This document shows positions 1 to 8,674 of a DNA stretch of 64,000 nt, piece after piece. Origin of the DNA: CAYRJD01 sp965247395. GTDB lineage: Bacteria > Actinomycetota > Acidimicrobiia > Acidimicrobiales > Poriferisodalaceae. The first letter of the stretch is position 1. Every line of letters begins with the position of its first letter. A program made the position numbers and the translations under genes. The stretch is from positions 372,001 to 436,000 of the forward strand of contig OZ252012.1 in the NCBI GenBank assembly GCA_965247395.1, given 5' to 3'. Under the pieces are notes generated by a model, which did not search any database, was not told the DNA's origin, and worked only from the letters and a program-made list of their open reading frames with translations.

Positions 1-1
1 G

Positions 2-913
2 AGCTACCAGAGCGATGAGGCTCGTAGAAACAAGGTTCTTAGAAACAACGATCGCCGAGTAGCGATCATGTGGCTGGCTCCGGCTGTTCTGGGAGCGGTC
101 GTCGGAATAGTTATCGGAGCGGTCGTTGCTCTGGTTGTCCCGTTTGGTTGGCTGATCGGCGTCTTGCTCGTAATTGTCGGTACCGCTGCAGGAGCGTTGG
201 CAGGAGCAAAAACCGTCGCTAAAAGCGAGAGCTGGCTGCGAGATGCAGTCGGCTTAAGCAGGGCATTACCTGCAACTGAGCAAGATCATCCGCGCCTGCA
301 CAACTTGCTCGAAAGCCTTTGCCTGAGCACAGGTGTTGACCTAGAGGAAGTGCTGATACTGGATCAGCCGCAGGTCAACTTGCTAACTCTTGGGTCAACT
401 CCACATTCGACCACGCTGCTGCTAACCAGAGGTTTGGTCGAGTCGCTTGACCGCATCGAAACGGAGGCGTTGCTGGCCTTGGCGCTAGGGAAAATCCGAG
501 ACGACCACACGACCGATCTCACAATGATTCTTCGTACGGTGGGATTGCCGTCGGTGCTGGTTGAGAACACAAGCTCTGGCTTGGTGCGACTTATTGCCAG
601 GCCGGCGCTCTGGTTTACTAGCCGCCGCCTATCGGTAGCCCTGGCTGGCCACGACGACATTGATGCCGACCTGCTAGCGGCCGGCATTACTCGCTACCCG
701 CCAGGTTTGATCGCAGCTTTGGAGAAGGCAAGCGAAATCGGAACAAACGTGGTTAGCGGTTTGTCAGTCAGCCCAACACTGAGCGCGCTTTGGTTGCTAG
801 CACCAGATGCAGCGAGCCCAAACGAAACAGGCTCAACTACGGCTAGCTCGGACGCGACCCCGCTTGGTCGAGCGAGCCTGCAGCTTCGCATCCAAGTTCT
901 GCGAGAGTTGTAA
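2..913 (+). CDS. M48-like membrane peptidase homologue, probably inactive (5' end outside window)
   Basis: The frame is open from base 2 with no start codon before the ATG at 68, so the gene either starts there (281 aa) or continues upstream; a charged stretch before the membrane segments suggests the latter. Two hydrophobic helices (about residues 4-45 from ATG 68) are followed by a soluble region that resembles HtpX/M48 proteases: an N-L-x-T-L-G-S segment, a T-R-G-L-V-E-S-L-D helix, and the helix that should hold HExxH. In that helix the zinc motif reads L138-A-L-G-K142, so both His ligands and the catalytic Glu are missing. I infer a pseudoprotease; substrate or partner is unknown. Confidence 0.6.
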   Translation, partial: SYQSDEARRNKVLRNNDRRVAIMWLAPAVLGAVVGIVIGAVVALVVPFGWLIGVLLVIVGTAAGALAGAKTVAKSESWLRDAVGLSRALPATEQDHPRLHNLLESLCLSTGVDLEEVLILDQPQVNLLTLGSTPHSTTLLLTRGLVESLDRIETEALLALALGKIRDDHTTDLTMILRTVGLPSVLVENTSSGLVRLIARPALWFTSRRLSVALAGHDDIDADLLAAGITRYPPGLIAALEKASEIGTNVVSGLSVSPTLSALWLLAPDAASPNETGSTTASSDATPLGRASLQLRIQVLREL

Positions 914-986
914 AACCGCCCGCAATTGCTCCACCGGTTGTCACATGCTGTCGCCACCGGCTAAGCCATAGCCATAAGCTTTAGCT

Positions 987-1898
987 ATGGGAGACAAGTC
1001 AGCAGCTTCTAGTAACACCGCAGCAACGACCGGCACGGTGCGGGTGAAACGCGGTCTAGCGGAGATGTTGAGCGGTGGCGTGATCATGGACGTTGTCACG
1101 CCCGAGCAAGCGAAGATTGCTGAGGACGCTGGCGCGGTTGCGGTCATGGCGCTAGAGCGCGTGCCTGCTGACATTCGCCGTGACGGTGGGGTAGCGCGCA
1201 TGAGCGATCCTGAGATGGTCACCGGTATTCAAGGCGCGGTCACTATTCCAGTGATGGCAAAAGCTCGCATCGGGCATTTTGCTGAGGCGCAAGTGTTGGA
1301 ATCGCTCGGCGTTGACTATGTGGACGAATCCGAGGTGCTAACTCCGGCCGATGAGGCACACCACATCGACAAGTGGCAGTTCACCGTGCCGTTTGTGTGT
1401 GGCGCTACCAATCTGGGTGAAGCTCTGCGCCGCATCAGCGAGGGTGCTTGTCTGATTCGCTCAAAGGGCGAGGCTGGCACCGGCAACATCATTGAAGCTG
1501 TACGCCACCTGCGCTCGATTCTCGGCGACATCCGTGCAATCACCATGGCCGATTCGGCCGAGCAGTACGACTGGGCTAAGCGTTTAAGCGCGCCGGTGGG
1601 ACTGGTGCAAGAAATTGCCGAGACAGGTGTGCTGCCCGTGCCGCTGTTTTGCGCTGGCGGCATCGCAACTCCTGCCGACGCTTCGCTGGTGATGCAGTTG
1701 GGCGCACAAGCGGTGTTTGTTGGTTCTGGCATCTTCAAGAGCGAAGACCCGGCGCCGCGAGCGAAAGCCATTGTTGAAGCCACCACGCACTATCGCGACC
1801 CTGCAATGGTTGCCAAGGTGAGCCGAGGCCTGGGTGATGCCATGGCAGGTCTCGAGATGGAAGGCTTGGAAACAAAGCTGGCCGACCGCGGCTGGTAA
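987..1898 (+). CDS. pdxS: Pyridoxal 5'-phosphate synthase, lyase subunit PdxS
   Basis: PdxS condenses ribose 5-phosphate, glyceraldehyde 3-phosphate and ammonia into PLP in the DXP-independent vitamin B6 route. The 303-aa protein is full length for the family and is a (beta/alpha)8 barrel. Key residues are visible: D35 in the MDVV strand, the first catalytic lysine K92 (PVMAKARIGHF) and the swinging lysine K160 (LIRSKGEAGTGN). The N-terminal 18 residues are a polar extension. The glutaminase partner pdxT follows after 7 nt, so the two are co-transcribed and supply ammonia by channelling within the cytosolic complex. Confidence 0.97.
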   Translation: MGDKSAASSNTAATTGTVRVKRGLAEMLSGGVIMDVVTPEQAKIAEDAGAVAVMALERVPADIRRDGGVARMSDPEMVTGIQGAVTIPVMAKARIGHFAEAQVLESLGVDYVDESEVLTPADEAHHIDKWQFTVPFVCGATNLGEALRRISEGACLIRSKGEAGTGNIIEAVRHLRSILGDIRAITMADSAEQYDWAKRLSAPVGLVQEIAETGVLPVPLFCAGGIATPADASLVMQLGAQAVFVGSGIFKSEDPAPRAKAIVEATTHYRDPAMVAKVSRGLGDAMAGLEMEGLETKLADRGW

Positions 1899-1905
1899 TG
1901 CGCCA

Positions 1906-2559
1906 GTGATTGGCGTGTTGTCCCTGCAAGGGGACGTAAACAATCATTTCGGCGCGTTTGAGCGGCTGGGAGTAGCGGCAAGTGCGGTGCGAACTCCTAC
2001 TGATCTTGCTCGCGTAGATGCCCTGGTGATTCCAGGCGGTGAATCCACCACGATGTGGATGCTGGCACAATCCAGCGGCTGTTTTGACGCCATATCGGAG
2101 CGTTTGCGTGCGGGCATGGTGGCCTTGGGCACCTGCGCTGGAATGATCATGCTGGCAAGCAAAGTGCTGGATGGGCGACCCGACCAACAAACCTTCGGTG
2201 CGATCGACATAACGGTCAGACGCAATGCCTTCGGACGTCAGGTAGCCAGCTTTGAATCGGATCTAGACCTTGCTCCAGCCTCGGCCACGTCTTCGGATTC
2301 GGCACAGGCACCGGAACAGACACTGGCGGGCGAGCCCTACCGAGCTGTGTTTATTCGCGCACCCTGGGTTGAACATGTCGGCCCAGGAGTCGAGGTGCTA
2401 GCAACCGTGCCAGTTGCAGAGGGATCGGTGGAGGGAGTCGCAGGGGGATCTGTCGCCGTGTTGTGTCGCGAGGGCAATGTGTTGGTGTCCAGTTTTCACC
2501 CAGAGCTAACCGACGATCTGCGCATTCATCAAATGTTCCTGGAGCTAGTAGCCGCCTGA
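1906..2559 (+). CDS. pdxT: Pyridoxal 5'-phosphate synthase, glutaminase subunit PdxT
   Basis: PdxT hydrolyses glutamine and delivers ammonia to PdxS. I chose the GTG at 1906 because it gives the usual N-terminus (V-I-G-V-L-S-L-Q-G-D); the frame is open back to an ATG at 1834, but that would overlap pdxS by 65 nt. The class I amidotransferase triad is present: C77 in LGTCAGM, and H198 and E200 in SFHPEL. The PGGEST oxyanion region is intact. A roughly 25-residue Ala/Ser/Gln-rich insertion near residue 120 is not typical and fits the low-complexity insertions seen in other genes here. Confidence 0.95.
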   Translation: MIGVLSLQGDVNNHFGAFERLGVAASAVRTPTDLARVDALVIPGGESTTMWMLAQSSGCFDAISERLRAGMVALGTCAGMIMLASKVLDGRPDQQTFGAIDITVRRNAFGRQVASFESDLDLAPASATSSDSAQAPEQTLAGEPYRAVFIRAPWVEHVGPGVEVLATVPVAEGSVEGVAGGSVAVLCREGNVLVSSFHPELTDDLRIHQMFLELVAA

Positions 2560-2588
2560 GCTATTGCGCGCGCTTTATCTCGATATCG

Positions 2589-3485
2589 CTAGTTCTGCAG
2601 CGGCAGCACCACTTGCGCCACACCCTCTAGCTCGGCCTGCCAGTCGTCTGGATCGCCCACTAGCACCGGCACAAATTTCGAAGCACCCACCTCAATGAAG
2701 CGCTCAAGCTGGGTTCGCAGGCCATCCCAGCCAGTAGGAATGATTTCGCTCGGATCTATGCCCGGAGCTCGCTTTTCCAATATCTCCTTGTAACCAGGCG
2801 AAATATCGCCATGGGTGTAGGGCACTAAAGCGCCGAAGTGTCCCGGGTCCATAAAGCGTTCGTGTTTGTCGGCGGATTCGTTCACCAGTTTCCAACCAGC
2901 GGCTGCGGTGTCGGGCGTGCAAAACGAAGGCAGCCAGCCGTCACCGAAGCGACCACACCGCCGAAGCTCCACGTCGGCTGCTCCGCCAAGCCAGATTTCC
3001 AGCGGGTCTTGAGTCGGTTTTGGCAGCAGTTCCACTTTGTCGTAGTTGTAGAACTCTCCGGAATGAGTTACCGGGCCTTGTTCCCAAAACCGTTTTAGCA
3101 ACGGCAAGGCTTCGTTGAACATTTTGGCGCGCTGATTGCGTTGAACTCCAAAGGCGGATTGCTCGTGCACGTTGGCTATGCCCAACCCAAACGCTGGCAG
3201 CAGGCGCCCAGCCGAGAGGCGATCAAGGCTGGCGAGTTCTTTGGCTAGCACAGCCATGTTGCGGCCGGGCAGCACCAGCACCGACATGCCGAGCTTGAGT
3301 TTCTTAGTGCGCGCCGCCGCATACGCCATCCCCACTATCGGGTCTGGGCATTCCCCGCCGAGGCGTTCACTGAGCCACAGTGAGTCGAAACCGAGGTTTT
3401 CTAGAGAGTCCACGAATGGATCAAAAGTGGTGTGGTCGTTGGTGAAGCTGCGAGTGCCTAGTCCGAAGCCAATGCGAATCTTCAT
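2589..3485 (-). CDS. LLM-class F420-dependent oxidoreductase
   Basis: A 298-aa protein of the luciferase-like monooxygenase superfamily, the TIM-barrel fold that in actinobacteria usually binds F420. The start M-K-I-R-I-G-F-G-L-G, the L-G-F-D-S-L-W-L-S-E-R strand, L-G-M-S-V-L-V-L-P-G-R and the conserved L-A-S-L-D-R-L-S-x-G-R-L motif are all present. The substrate cannot be told from sequence. It is convergent with pdxT, 29 bp away, and is not obviously in an operon. Confidence 0.85.
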   Translation of the reverse strand: MKIRIGFGLGTRSFTNDHTTFDPFVDSLENLGFDSLWLSERLGGECPDPIVGMAYAAARTKKLKLGMSVLVLPGRNMAVLAKELASLDRLSAGRLLPAFGLGIANVHEQSAFGVQRNQRAKMFNEALPLLKRFWEQGPVTHSGEFYNYDKVELLPKPTQDPLEIWLGGAADVELRRCGRFGDGWLPSFCTPDTAAAGWKLVNESADKHERFMDPGHFGALVPYTHGDISPGYKEILEKRAPGIDPSEIIPTGWDGLRTQLERFIEVGASKFVPVLVGDPDDWQAELEGVAQVVLPLQN

Positions 3486-3623
3486 AGCCGCAGCGTAAGA
3501 GATATGCGAGCCTTAGTTGGCAAATACACCGGCTGATGACAGGGCGCACCGGTTTGCGGCAAGGTGCCACAGGTGGTTGTGGGGTGCCCCGACTGATGCC
3601 AGGAGCGTTCTACTCTGGCATGG

Positions 3624-4421
3624 GTGCCAGATACCGACCCAACGTCTCACCCAGCTATTGATCTGGTCACTCCGTTTCGGCTTGACGGGCGTGTCTGCTT
3701 GGTGACCGGAGCGTCAAGCGGTTTCGGCGAACGTTTTGCGCGGGTCTATGCCGAAGCCGGCGCCAAAGTAGTTCTGGCTGCGCGACGCGCCGACCGCTTA
3801 GAAGCGCTGGCGGCCGAACTACCTGACGCTTTAGCGATCAGCTGCGATGTGGCCGACGATGACCAATGCCGCAGCCTGATTTCAAAGGCCATAGCGCACT
3901 TCGGGCAGCTAGACGTGTTGGTCAACAACGCCGGTATCAGCGACGCTGTCAATCCCGCTGAGCAAGCCGATATTGACAGCTTCCGCCGCGTGGTGGACAT
4001 AAACCTAAACGCCTGTTTCTTGCTGTCCGGGCTAGCTGCGACCGACATGATTACCCGTAGCCGGGGCAGCATCATCAACATTGCCTCCGTGCACGGCCTG
4101 GTCGCTTCGGCTCCCAACCTGCAGCCGGCATATGCCGCCAGCAAGGCCGGCCTGGTGAACCTGTCGCGCGATCTGGCCGTGCAGTGGGGCACGAAAGGAG
4201 TGCGAGTAAACGCACTGTGTCCGGGCTATTTCGAAACCGAATTGACAGCGCCAATGTTTGAAGATGAAAGGTCGCTGGCCTGGATCACTCGCAACACGGC
4301 GATGCGGCGCCCTGGGCAGCTGCACGAGTTGGACGGGGCGGCACTGTTCTTAGCCAGCGACTCAAGCAGCTATGTAACCGGCACAACATTGTTGGTGGAT
4401 GGCGGCTGGACAGCCCGCTAA
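3624..4421 (+). CDS. SDR-family NAD(P)-dependent oxidoreductase
   Basis: Classical short-chain dehydrogenase of 265 aa. The cofactor loop TGASSGFG lies at residues 28-35, NNAG at 101-104, and the catalytic Ser155 plus Y170-AAS-K174 are intact, so it should be active. An Arg pair after the second strand (AARRADR) suggests NADP(H). The GTG at 3624 is the likely start, leaving a 20-residue polar leader. The stop codon overlaps the start of the following diguanylate cyclase by one base (TAATG), so the two are translationally coupled. Substrate unknown. Confidence 0.85.
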   Translation: MPDTDPTSHPAIDLVTPFRLDGRVCLVTGASSGFGERFARVYAEAGAKVVLAARRADRLEALAAELPDALAISCDVADDDQCRSLISKAIAHFGQLDVLVNNAGISDAVNPAEQADIDSFRRVVDINLNACFLLSGLAATDMITRSRGSIINIASVHGLVASAPNLQPAYAASKAGLVNLSRDLAVQWGTKGVRVNALCPGYFETELTAPMFEDERSLAWITRNTAMRRPGQLHELDGAALFLASDSSSYVTGTTLLVDGGWTAR

Positions 4422-5227
4422 TGGCCTCGTTAATGACTTCTCTAATGACCCCTCTAACAACAAAGCCCAAAACGTTGGAGCGCATGGGAGCTGTGCTTGG
4501 TAGAGCCACCGAAGCAGGCCTGTGGCTCGCCGCCGCGGCGTCGGCCACATCTTTGGTCCGCAAGACCCAACGAGTAATCCGTGAACGCAAGCTCATGGCT
4601 CAAGCCGCAATGCGCGACCCCCTAACAGGTCTGGCAAACAGAGCGATGCTCTTGCACCGCTTAGAAACAGCTATTCGTGCGGCCTCAGAAACGGGTCAGC
4701 AGGTGGGTGTTTTGTTTTGCGACCTGGATAGTTTTCGTCAAATCAACAAGGTGCATGGCCACGCGGCGGGGGATCTGTTGCTGGCTGTAACCGCGTTGCG
4801 GATTGAGTCTGCGGTGCGCCCCTCCGACACTGTGGCACGTCTTGGAGGCGACGAGTTTGTAGTGGTATGCCCAGGCCTGTCGCCGGCTGGTGATGAAGCG
4901 ACCGCGGCGTTAGAGGCGATCGCAGATCGAATTCGTCAAGCCATTAGCGAGCCGACGACGTTGGGTGGCTCATTTGCTGAAGAAGTGCCTGGCGAAGCAG
5001 GCGGCAAACCGGTTTCACTGGGAATCAGTATCGGCGCTGCGATTGCACCAGGAGACGCGATGACGCAGGGAGATATCAGTGCTCGTGCTGGGTTAGAGAA
5101 CGAAGCCGACAGCCCAGGCAGCCTCAGTAACTCCTGTAAAGGCACGAACACCGGCAAAGGCATTGCCGGCTGGTTGCTGCGCCGAGCCGACCTCGCTATG
5201 AGCCATTCAAAGAGAGCTAAGCGTTAG
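4421..5227 (+). CDS. GGDEF-domain diguanylate cyclase
   Basis: Makes the second messenger cyclic di-GMP from two GTP. The GGDEF signature is intact at residues 142-146, Mg-binding D101/D103 (CDLDSF) and DPLTGLANR are present, and an RxxD inhibitory site (133-136) sits exactly five residues upstream, so product inhibition is expected. A roughly 60-residue loop rich in Gly, Ala and Asp is inserted before the final helix. There is no clear sensor domain, only a 60-residue N-terminal helix with a weakly hydrophobic Ala-rich part. Three in-frame ATGs (codons 1, 5, 9) lie in a short tandem repeat, so the start is uncertain. It is coupled to the upstream SDR. Confidence 0.9.
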   Translation: MASLMTSLMTPLTTKPKTLERMGAVLGRATEAGLWLAAAASATSLVRKTQRVIRERKLMAQAAMRDPLTGLANRAMLLHRLETAIRAASETGQQVGVLFCDLDSFRQINKVHGHAAGDLLLAVTALRIESAVRPSDTVARLGGDEFVVVCPGLSPAGDEATAALEAIADRIRQAISEPTTLGGSFAEEVPGEAGGKPVSLGISIGAAIAPGDAMTQGDISARAGLENEADSPGSLSNSCKGTNTGKGIAGWLLRRADLAMSHSKRAKR

Positions 5228-5718
5228 CCCAGCGCTGGCGTGCCTTCAAACTGTTTGGGATCACCAGGAGCGGGTATCACTGGGCGAGTGCGCCAGCTCA
5301 TGTCTTCTTCCAAATTGTAAAGCACTTGTGCCCATTCCCCGCCAATCCACCCTTGCGCCGCTCCCGCCACTGCGCAGTTTTGATCAACGTGAACTAGCGC
5401 TGGCAGCCTCTCCAAACCCAGTGAACGCACAAACTCACGTTTCGGGTCAATTAGCACCAGATACTGGTCTGCGTATTGGCCGAGGAATGATTTTGCGCCG
5501 TCCGCATCGCTGGTCAGCACGAATGCGCAGCGCACGTCAGCTTCTTCGTAGTGGTCAAACAGGCGAGCAGCGGTCGGGATGATCCAGCCGCTTTGGTACG
5601 TAAATGGGTCTAGCACTACTACCAGCAGGTTAAAAACCGTCAGCCACTCGTTCAGCGTCTGAGGGTGCCCGTTGCTTGTTTCAAGAACGATGTCGGGGCT
5701 TGGAGCAGCAATAGCCAC
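5224..5718 (-). CDS. Thioredoxin/AhpC-like fold protein without active-site Cys
   Basis: A 164-aa protein with a peroxiredoxin/thioredoxin-like layout: a hydrophobic strand L-L-V-V-V-L-D-P followed by F-T-Y-Q-S-G-W where the peroxidatic Cys or CxxC would sit, a second strand F-V-L-T-S-D, and the cis-Pro segment L-E-R-L-P-A-L-V-H-V-D. The only cysteines (in DVRCAF and DQNCAV) are outside the active-site loop, so a classical thiol redox activity is unlikely. Its stop codon overlaps the end of the convergent diguanylate cyclase by 4 nt. Role unknown; the family call is moderate. Confidence 0.6.
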   Translation of the reverse strand: MAIAAPSPDIVLETSNGHPQTLNEWLTVFNLLVVVLDPFTYQSGWIIPTAARLFDHYEEADVRCAFVLTSDADGAKSFLGQYADQYLVLIDPKREFVRSLGLERLPALVHVDQNCAVAGAAQGWIGGEWAQVLYNLEEDMSWRTRPVIPAPGDPKQFEGTPALG

Positions 5719-5754
5719 GGCGCAGAAGATAGCGCGCAGCAGGGTTAACTCAAG

Positions 5755-6759
5755 CTAATTCAGCGGTACCAATAGCTCGGTAGCTAATGGGCAGTCGCTC
5801 TTCATCGCTTCGCCAGGGCCTGTTGTTAGGGCGTGTAGGCCGTCCGGTCTCACCAGGTGGGTTGCCAAGCTGACCGGCACGACTTCTTCCTCGGCTTCCC
5901 AAGATGGCACCTGACTTGCGCTGCTAAGCGGGCCAGTTCCTGCGCTGTTAGATGCCAGATGAGACAAGAGCGCTTCAAACATTTCCGCTGGCAAGGCTCG
6001 CCCAACTCCGATTACCGCCCATACATCTACGCCAAACGACCGCGCAACGGCAGCCGCTGCATAAGAGCCGGTGGCGGCCACGATGGCGTCTGGCCCGGCG
6101 GCAGCGGCCTCGATCAACACCACATCACTAGTGGCAATGGCTTGAGACATTCCCGTGAGCGGCACTTCCACCGTACGAAGGCCGCTAAATGTTCCGTCAG
6201 AGCCGCTGTCGGTAGTACTGCCATTTCCAGAAGCAGCTCCGGCGCTACTAAGCAGCCTGCGGGCTAGTCCAGCACCCTCGCCGTAGGCATCTAGCACGCG
6301 CACTTCCAGGTTGGAACATTCGTGTAGCCGGTCGGCTGCCAGGTCTGGCCAACCCAGCAAGCAGGCTGTGCTGGTTTTATCTGTGCTGGTTTTGGCCATG
6401 CTGGTTTTGACTGTGCCTGTTTTATCTATGCTGGTTTTGGCCATGCTGGTTTTGGTTTTGCTCGGACCAAGGTTGCGCAACGCCTTAGCGACGTGCCCAG
6501 CCGTTGGGTCTGACTTCATTTGCTGCACCAGTTCCATGGCGGCTTGATGCGGATCACTCGCCACGCAAACCCGTGCAGCGAGCGTCCACATCGCACCCGC
6601 CACCCCGTGCCGTTGCAGTAATTTGCGACATGCCATTACCAGCTCGCCAGGGGTGTAGCTGAGGTCAGCTAACCCATACGCAGCCTCTCGGGTAAGCAAC
6701 GACTGTGGTACGTCACCGCCCGTTCGAGCGACATAGCGAAGATGCTCAATCGGATGCAT
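5755..6759 (-). CDS. eIF-2B alpha/beta/delta-like (ISOCOT-fold) protein
   Basis: The C-terminal half (about residues 195-270) reads D-V-V-L-I-E-A-A-A-A-G-P-D-A-I-V-A-A-T-G-S-Y and then a Rossmann-like A-R-S-F-G-V-D-V-W-A-V-I-G-V-G. This pattern recalls the eIF-2B/MtnA/ribose-1,5-bisphosphate isomerase fold. The N-terminal 100 residues are helical, as in eIF-2B-like proteins. Between them lies a Thr/Lys-rich stretch of six pentapeptides (K-T-S-x-x) encoded by a 15-bp minisatellite, and a Ser/Gly-rich linker follows. No substrate can be assigned. It follows the acyl-CoA dehydrogenase gene on the same strand. Confidence 0.55.
   Translation of the reverse strand: MHPIEHLRYVARTGGDVPQSLLTREAAYGLADLSYTPGELVMACRKLLQRHGVAGAMWTLAARVCVASDPHQAAMELVQQMKSDPTAGHVAKALRNLGPSKTKTSMAKTSIDKTGTVKTSMAKTSTDKTSTACLLGWPDLAADRLHECSNLEVRVLDAYGEGAGLARRLLSSAGAASGNGSTTDSGSDGTFSGLRTVEVPLTGMSQAIATSDVVLIEAAAAGPDAIVAATGSYAAAAVARSFGVDVWAVIGVGRALPAEMFEALLSHLASNSAGTGPLSSASQVPSWEAEEEVVPVSLATHLVRPDGLHALTTGPGEAMKSDCPLATELLVPLN
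6369..6458 (-). repeat. 15-bp coding minisatellite, six units
   Basis: Six consecutive 15-bp units, core TGCTGGTTTT on the plus strand, begin at 6369, 6384, 6399, 6414, 6429 and 6444. On the coding strand they give a K-T-S-x-x pentapeptide repeat inside the eIF-2B-like gene. Units 2 and 5 are identical, which suggests recent slippage or duplication. The unit length keeps the frame. Confidence 0.9.
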
Positions 6760-6837
6760 GACCGGATCTGCTACGCCAGTTCACTGTGCTTGCTTTGACT
6801 GTGCTTGTTCACTGCCGCGCTCGTGCACTGCCGCTGG

Positions 6838-8484
6838 CTAGCTACTTGAGGTTTGCAGGCGACGAGCGATCACCTTCAGACACAACGTCTCGTCGGCGCC
6901 TTCAAATATTGACAGCACGCGTGCGTCCACAAACAGGCGGCTCACCGTGTACTCCTCAGCAAAGCCAAACCCACCGTGAATCTGCAATGCCTCGCGGGTG
7001 ACCCATTCGGCTGCCTTGCATACGTACGCCTTCACCATTGACGCTTCGACGGCGCCCTCTTCGTTGGCCATCAGCCTGGCGACCTTGTAGGCGTACTGGC
7101 GAGAAGCGGCAATGATTATTGCCATCCGTCCGAGCTTGACCTGAGTTAGCTGATAATCACCGATTGGTTTGCCAAACACCTTGCGTTCAGCGGCGTAGCT
7201 GTGAGCCTCGTCGTAGGCGGCTTGCATTACACCGACTGCGCGGGCTGCGGTTTGGGCGCGCCCGTTCTCAAAGCCAGACATCTGCATATAAAAGCCCTGC
7301 CCCAGGCCTTCACGGCCGCCGATGAGGTTGTCGGCTGGTACGAACCAGTCGTCAAAAGCGATTTCGAAACTGTGCATGCCGCGATAACCCAGGGTGGGAA
7401 TGGCTCGCCCTTCCATGGTGCCGCCGCGTTCGTCTGTGAACTCAAAGGAGTGTCCGCTCGCCTGTGGTTTGGGGACGATGAACAAGCTGAGCCCGCGATG
7501 TCCTTTGCTGCGATCTGGGTCGGTGCGAGCCAGCAGCATCAGTACATCGGCACGACCGGCAAACGTGCACCAGGTTTTGACGCCGGAGATAAGCCAGCCG
7601 TCGTCTGTTTCGGTGGCGGACACCGTGAGGCTTGCCACGTCGCTGCCGTAGTCAGGCTCGGTCACCGCGACAGCCACCATCGTTTCGCCGGTGGCAATTT
7701 GAGGAAACCAGTGTTTCTTTTGTTCTTCGGTGCCGCCTTTTTCAAGCGCACGGGTGAGGATTTCTGGCCGAGTGATGAGCGATCCACCCGCTCCAAGCGA
7801 CGCTCGCGAAAGCTCTTCGGTTGCGATGATCATGCCGAGGTAGTCGCTCTCGCTGCCGCTGGCGAAACCGCCGTATTCCTCGGGCACCGAAAGCCCGAAG
7901 CAACCCAACTCGGCTAGTCCGGAGATGATGTTTTCTGGAATGTCGGTGTCGTTGCGGTGGATGTGTTCGGCGGCGGGAGCAATTTGATCTTCTCCGAAAC
8001 GGCGAAAGGTCTCCGCTACCAGTTTGAAGTCTTCGTCCAGGTGGTTGGGTGCTTTGAAGTCGGCCAGGCTTGCGACGAAGTCCGGGTGTTTGTAGGTAGC
8101 CACAAAGCTGCGGCACTCATCCAGCGCTCCCGGTTCTACTCCCCAGGCTGATTCACGACCAAACAACCGTGCCGCAAATTCGCTCAGCGCGTCCGCAGCA
8201 AACGCGCACGCCAGCAGCGCCTCTTGTTCGCCTGCTTGTCCGTATTCGAGCAGAGAAGCGCTTATTTCCATCGCTGAAGCCGTGTGGGCCAGATCGTAAA
8301 GCAGGCTCTGGTGAGCGTCGGCGTCATCGAATGCGCGAGTTCGAGCGATAGCGGTTTTGACAATCGTTTGGCTGAGGGCCACAGCCGCGGTCGCTGCGGC
8401 CAGGTCGGGCTTTGGCAGCGTTGTTGGCTCGGTAGCTGTTTCGGTTGCCGCCGCGGACGGCTCGCTGGTGGCGGTTTGGCTCAT
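6838..8484 (-). CDS. mcd: Acyl-CoA dehydrogenase, probable (2S)-methylsuccinyl-CoA dehydrogenase
   Basis: A 548-aa flavoprotein: an N-terminal helical extension of about 150 residues precedes a complete acyl-CoA dehydrogenase core (VPEEYGG, AVAVTEPDYGSDVA, the W-C-T-F-A-G strand, IHGGFGFAEEY and the final SIFEGADE). Ordinary members are about 380 aa; this length and extension match methylsuccinyl-CoA dehydrogenase of the ethylmalonyl-CoA pathway, which makes mesaconyl-CoA. Context supports it: the divergent neighbour is a MaoC protein closely resembling the mesaconyl-CoA hydratase type, and a methylmalyl-CoA lyase-like gene lies at 18.2 kb. The N-terminus is an Ala/Thr-rich low-complexity leader. 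The substrate is inferred. Confidence 0.75.
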   Translation of the reverse strand: MSQTATSEPSAAATETATEPTTLPKPDLAAATAAVALSQTIVKTAIARTRAFDDADAHQSLLYDLAHTASAMEISASLLEYGQAGEQEALLACAFAADALSEFAARLFGRESAWGVEPGALDECRSFVATYKHPDFVASLADFKAPNHLDEDFKLVAETFRRFGEDQIAPAAEHIHRNDTDIPENIISGLAELGCFGLSVPEEYGGFASGSESDYLGMIIATEELSRASLGAGGSLITRPEILTRALEKGGTEEQKKHWFPQIATGETMVAVAVTEPDYGSDVASLTVSATETDDGWLISGVKTWCTFAGRADVLMLLARTDPDRSKGHRGLSLFIVPKPQASGHSFEFTDERGGTMEGRAIPTLGYRGMHSFEIAFDDWFVPADNLIGGREGLGQGFYMQMSGFENGRAQTAARAVGVMQAAYDEAHSYAAERKVFGKPIGDYQLTQVKLGRMAIIIAASRQYAYKVARLMANEEGAVEASMVKAYVCKAAEWVTREALQIHGGFGFAEEYTVSRLFVDARVLSIFEGADETLCLKVIARRLQTSSS

Positions 8485-8674
8485 GGCCGCAAGGCTAAAC
8501 GAGGTTTGAGCGGGCTAAAGCCGTGCTGCTAATAGCTGTTACTGGTGGAGGTAATGGTGGAGGTAATAGTGAGGCCAAGCCTGGACGGCCTTAGTCTTTG
8601 CTGGCAATAATTCTTTGTTGGCAAGAATAAGCGCACAGCCGGTATCTGCTGGCAAGAGCATCGCGAGGGAATCA

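Noticed and set aside
6311..6547. Val/Leu-rich plus-strand frame that looks like a membrane peptide
   Set aside because: It is the antisense reading of the 15-bp minisatellite.
7201..7917. 238-codon open frame on the plus strand
   Set aside because: Antisense to the acyl-CoA dehydrogenase, which has clear family motifs; no support for the reverse frame.
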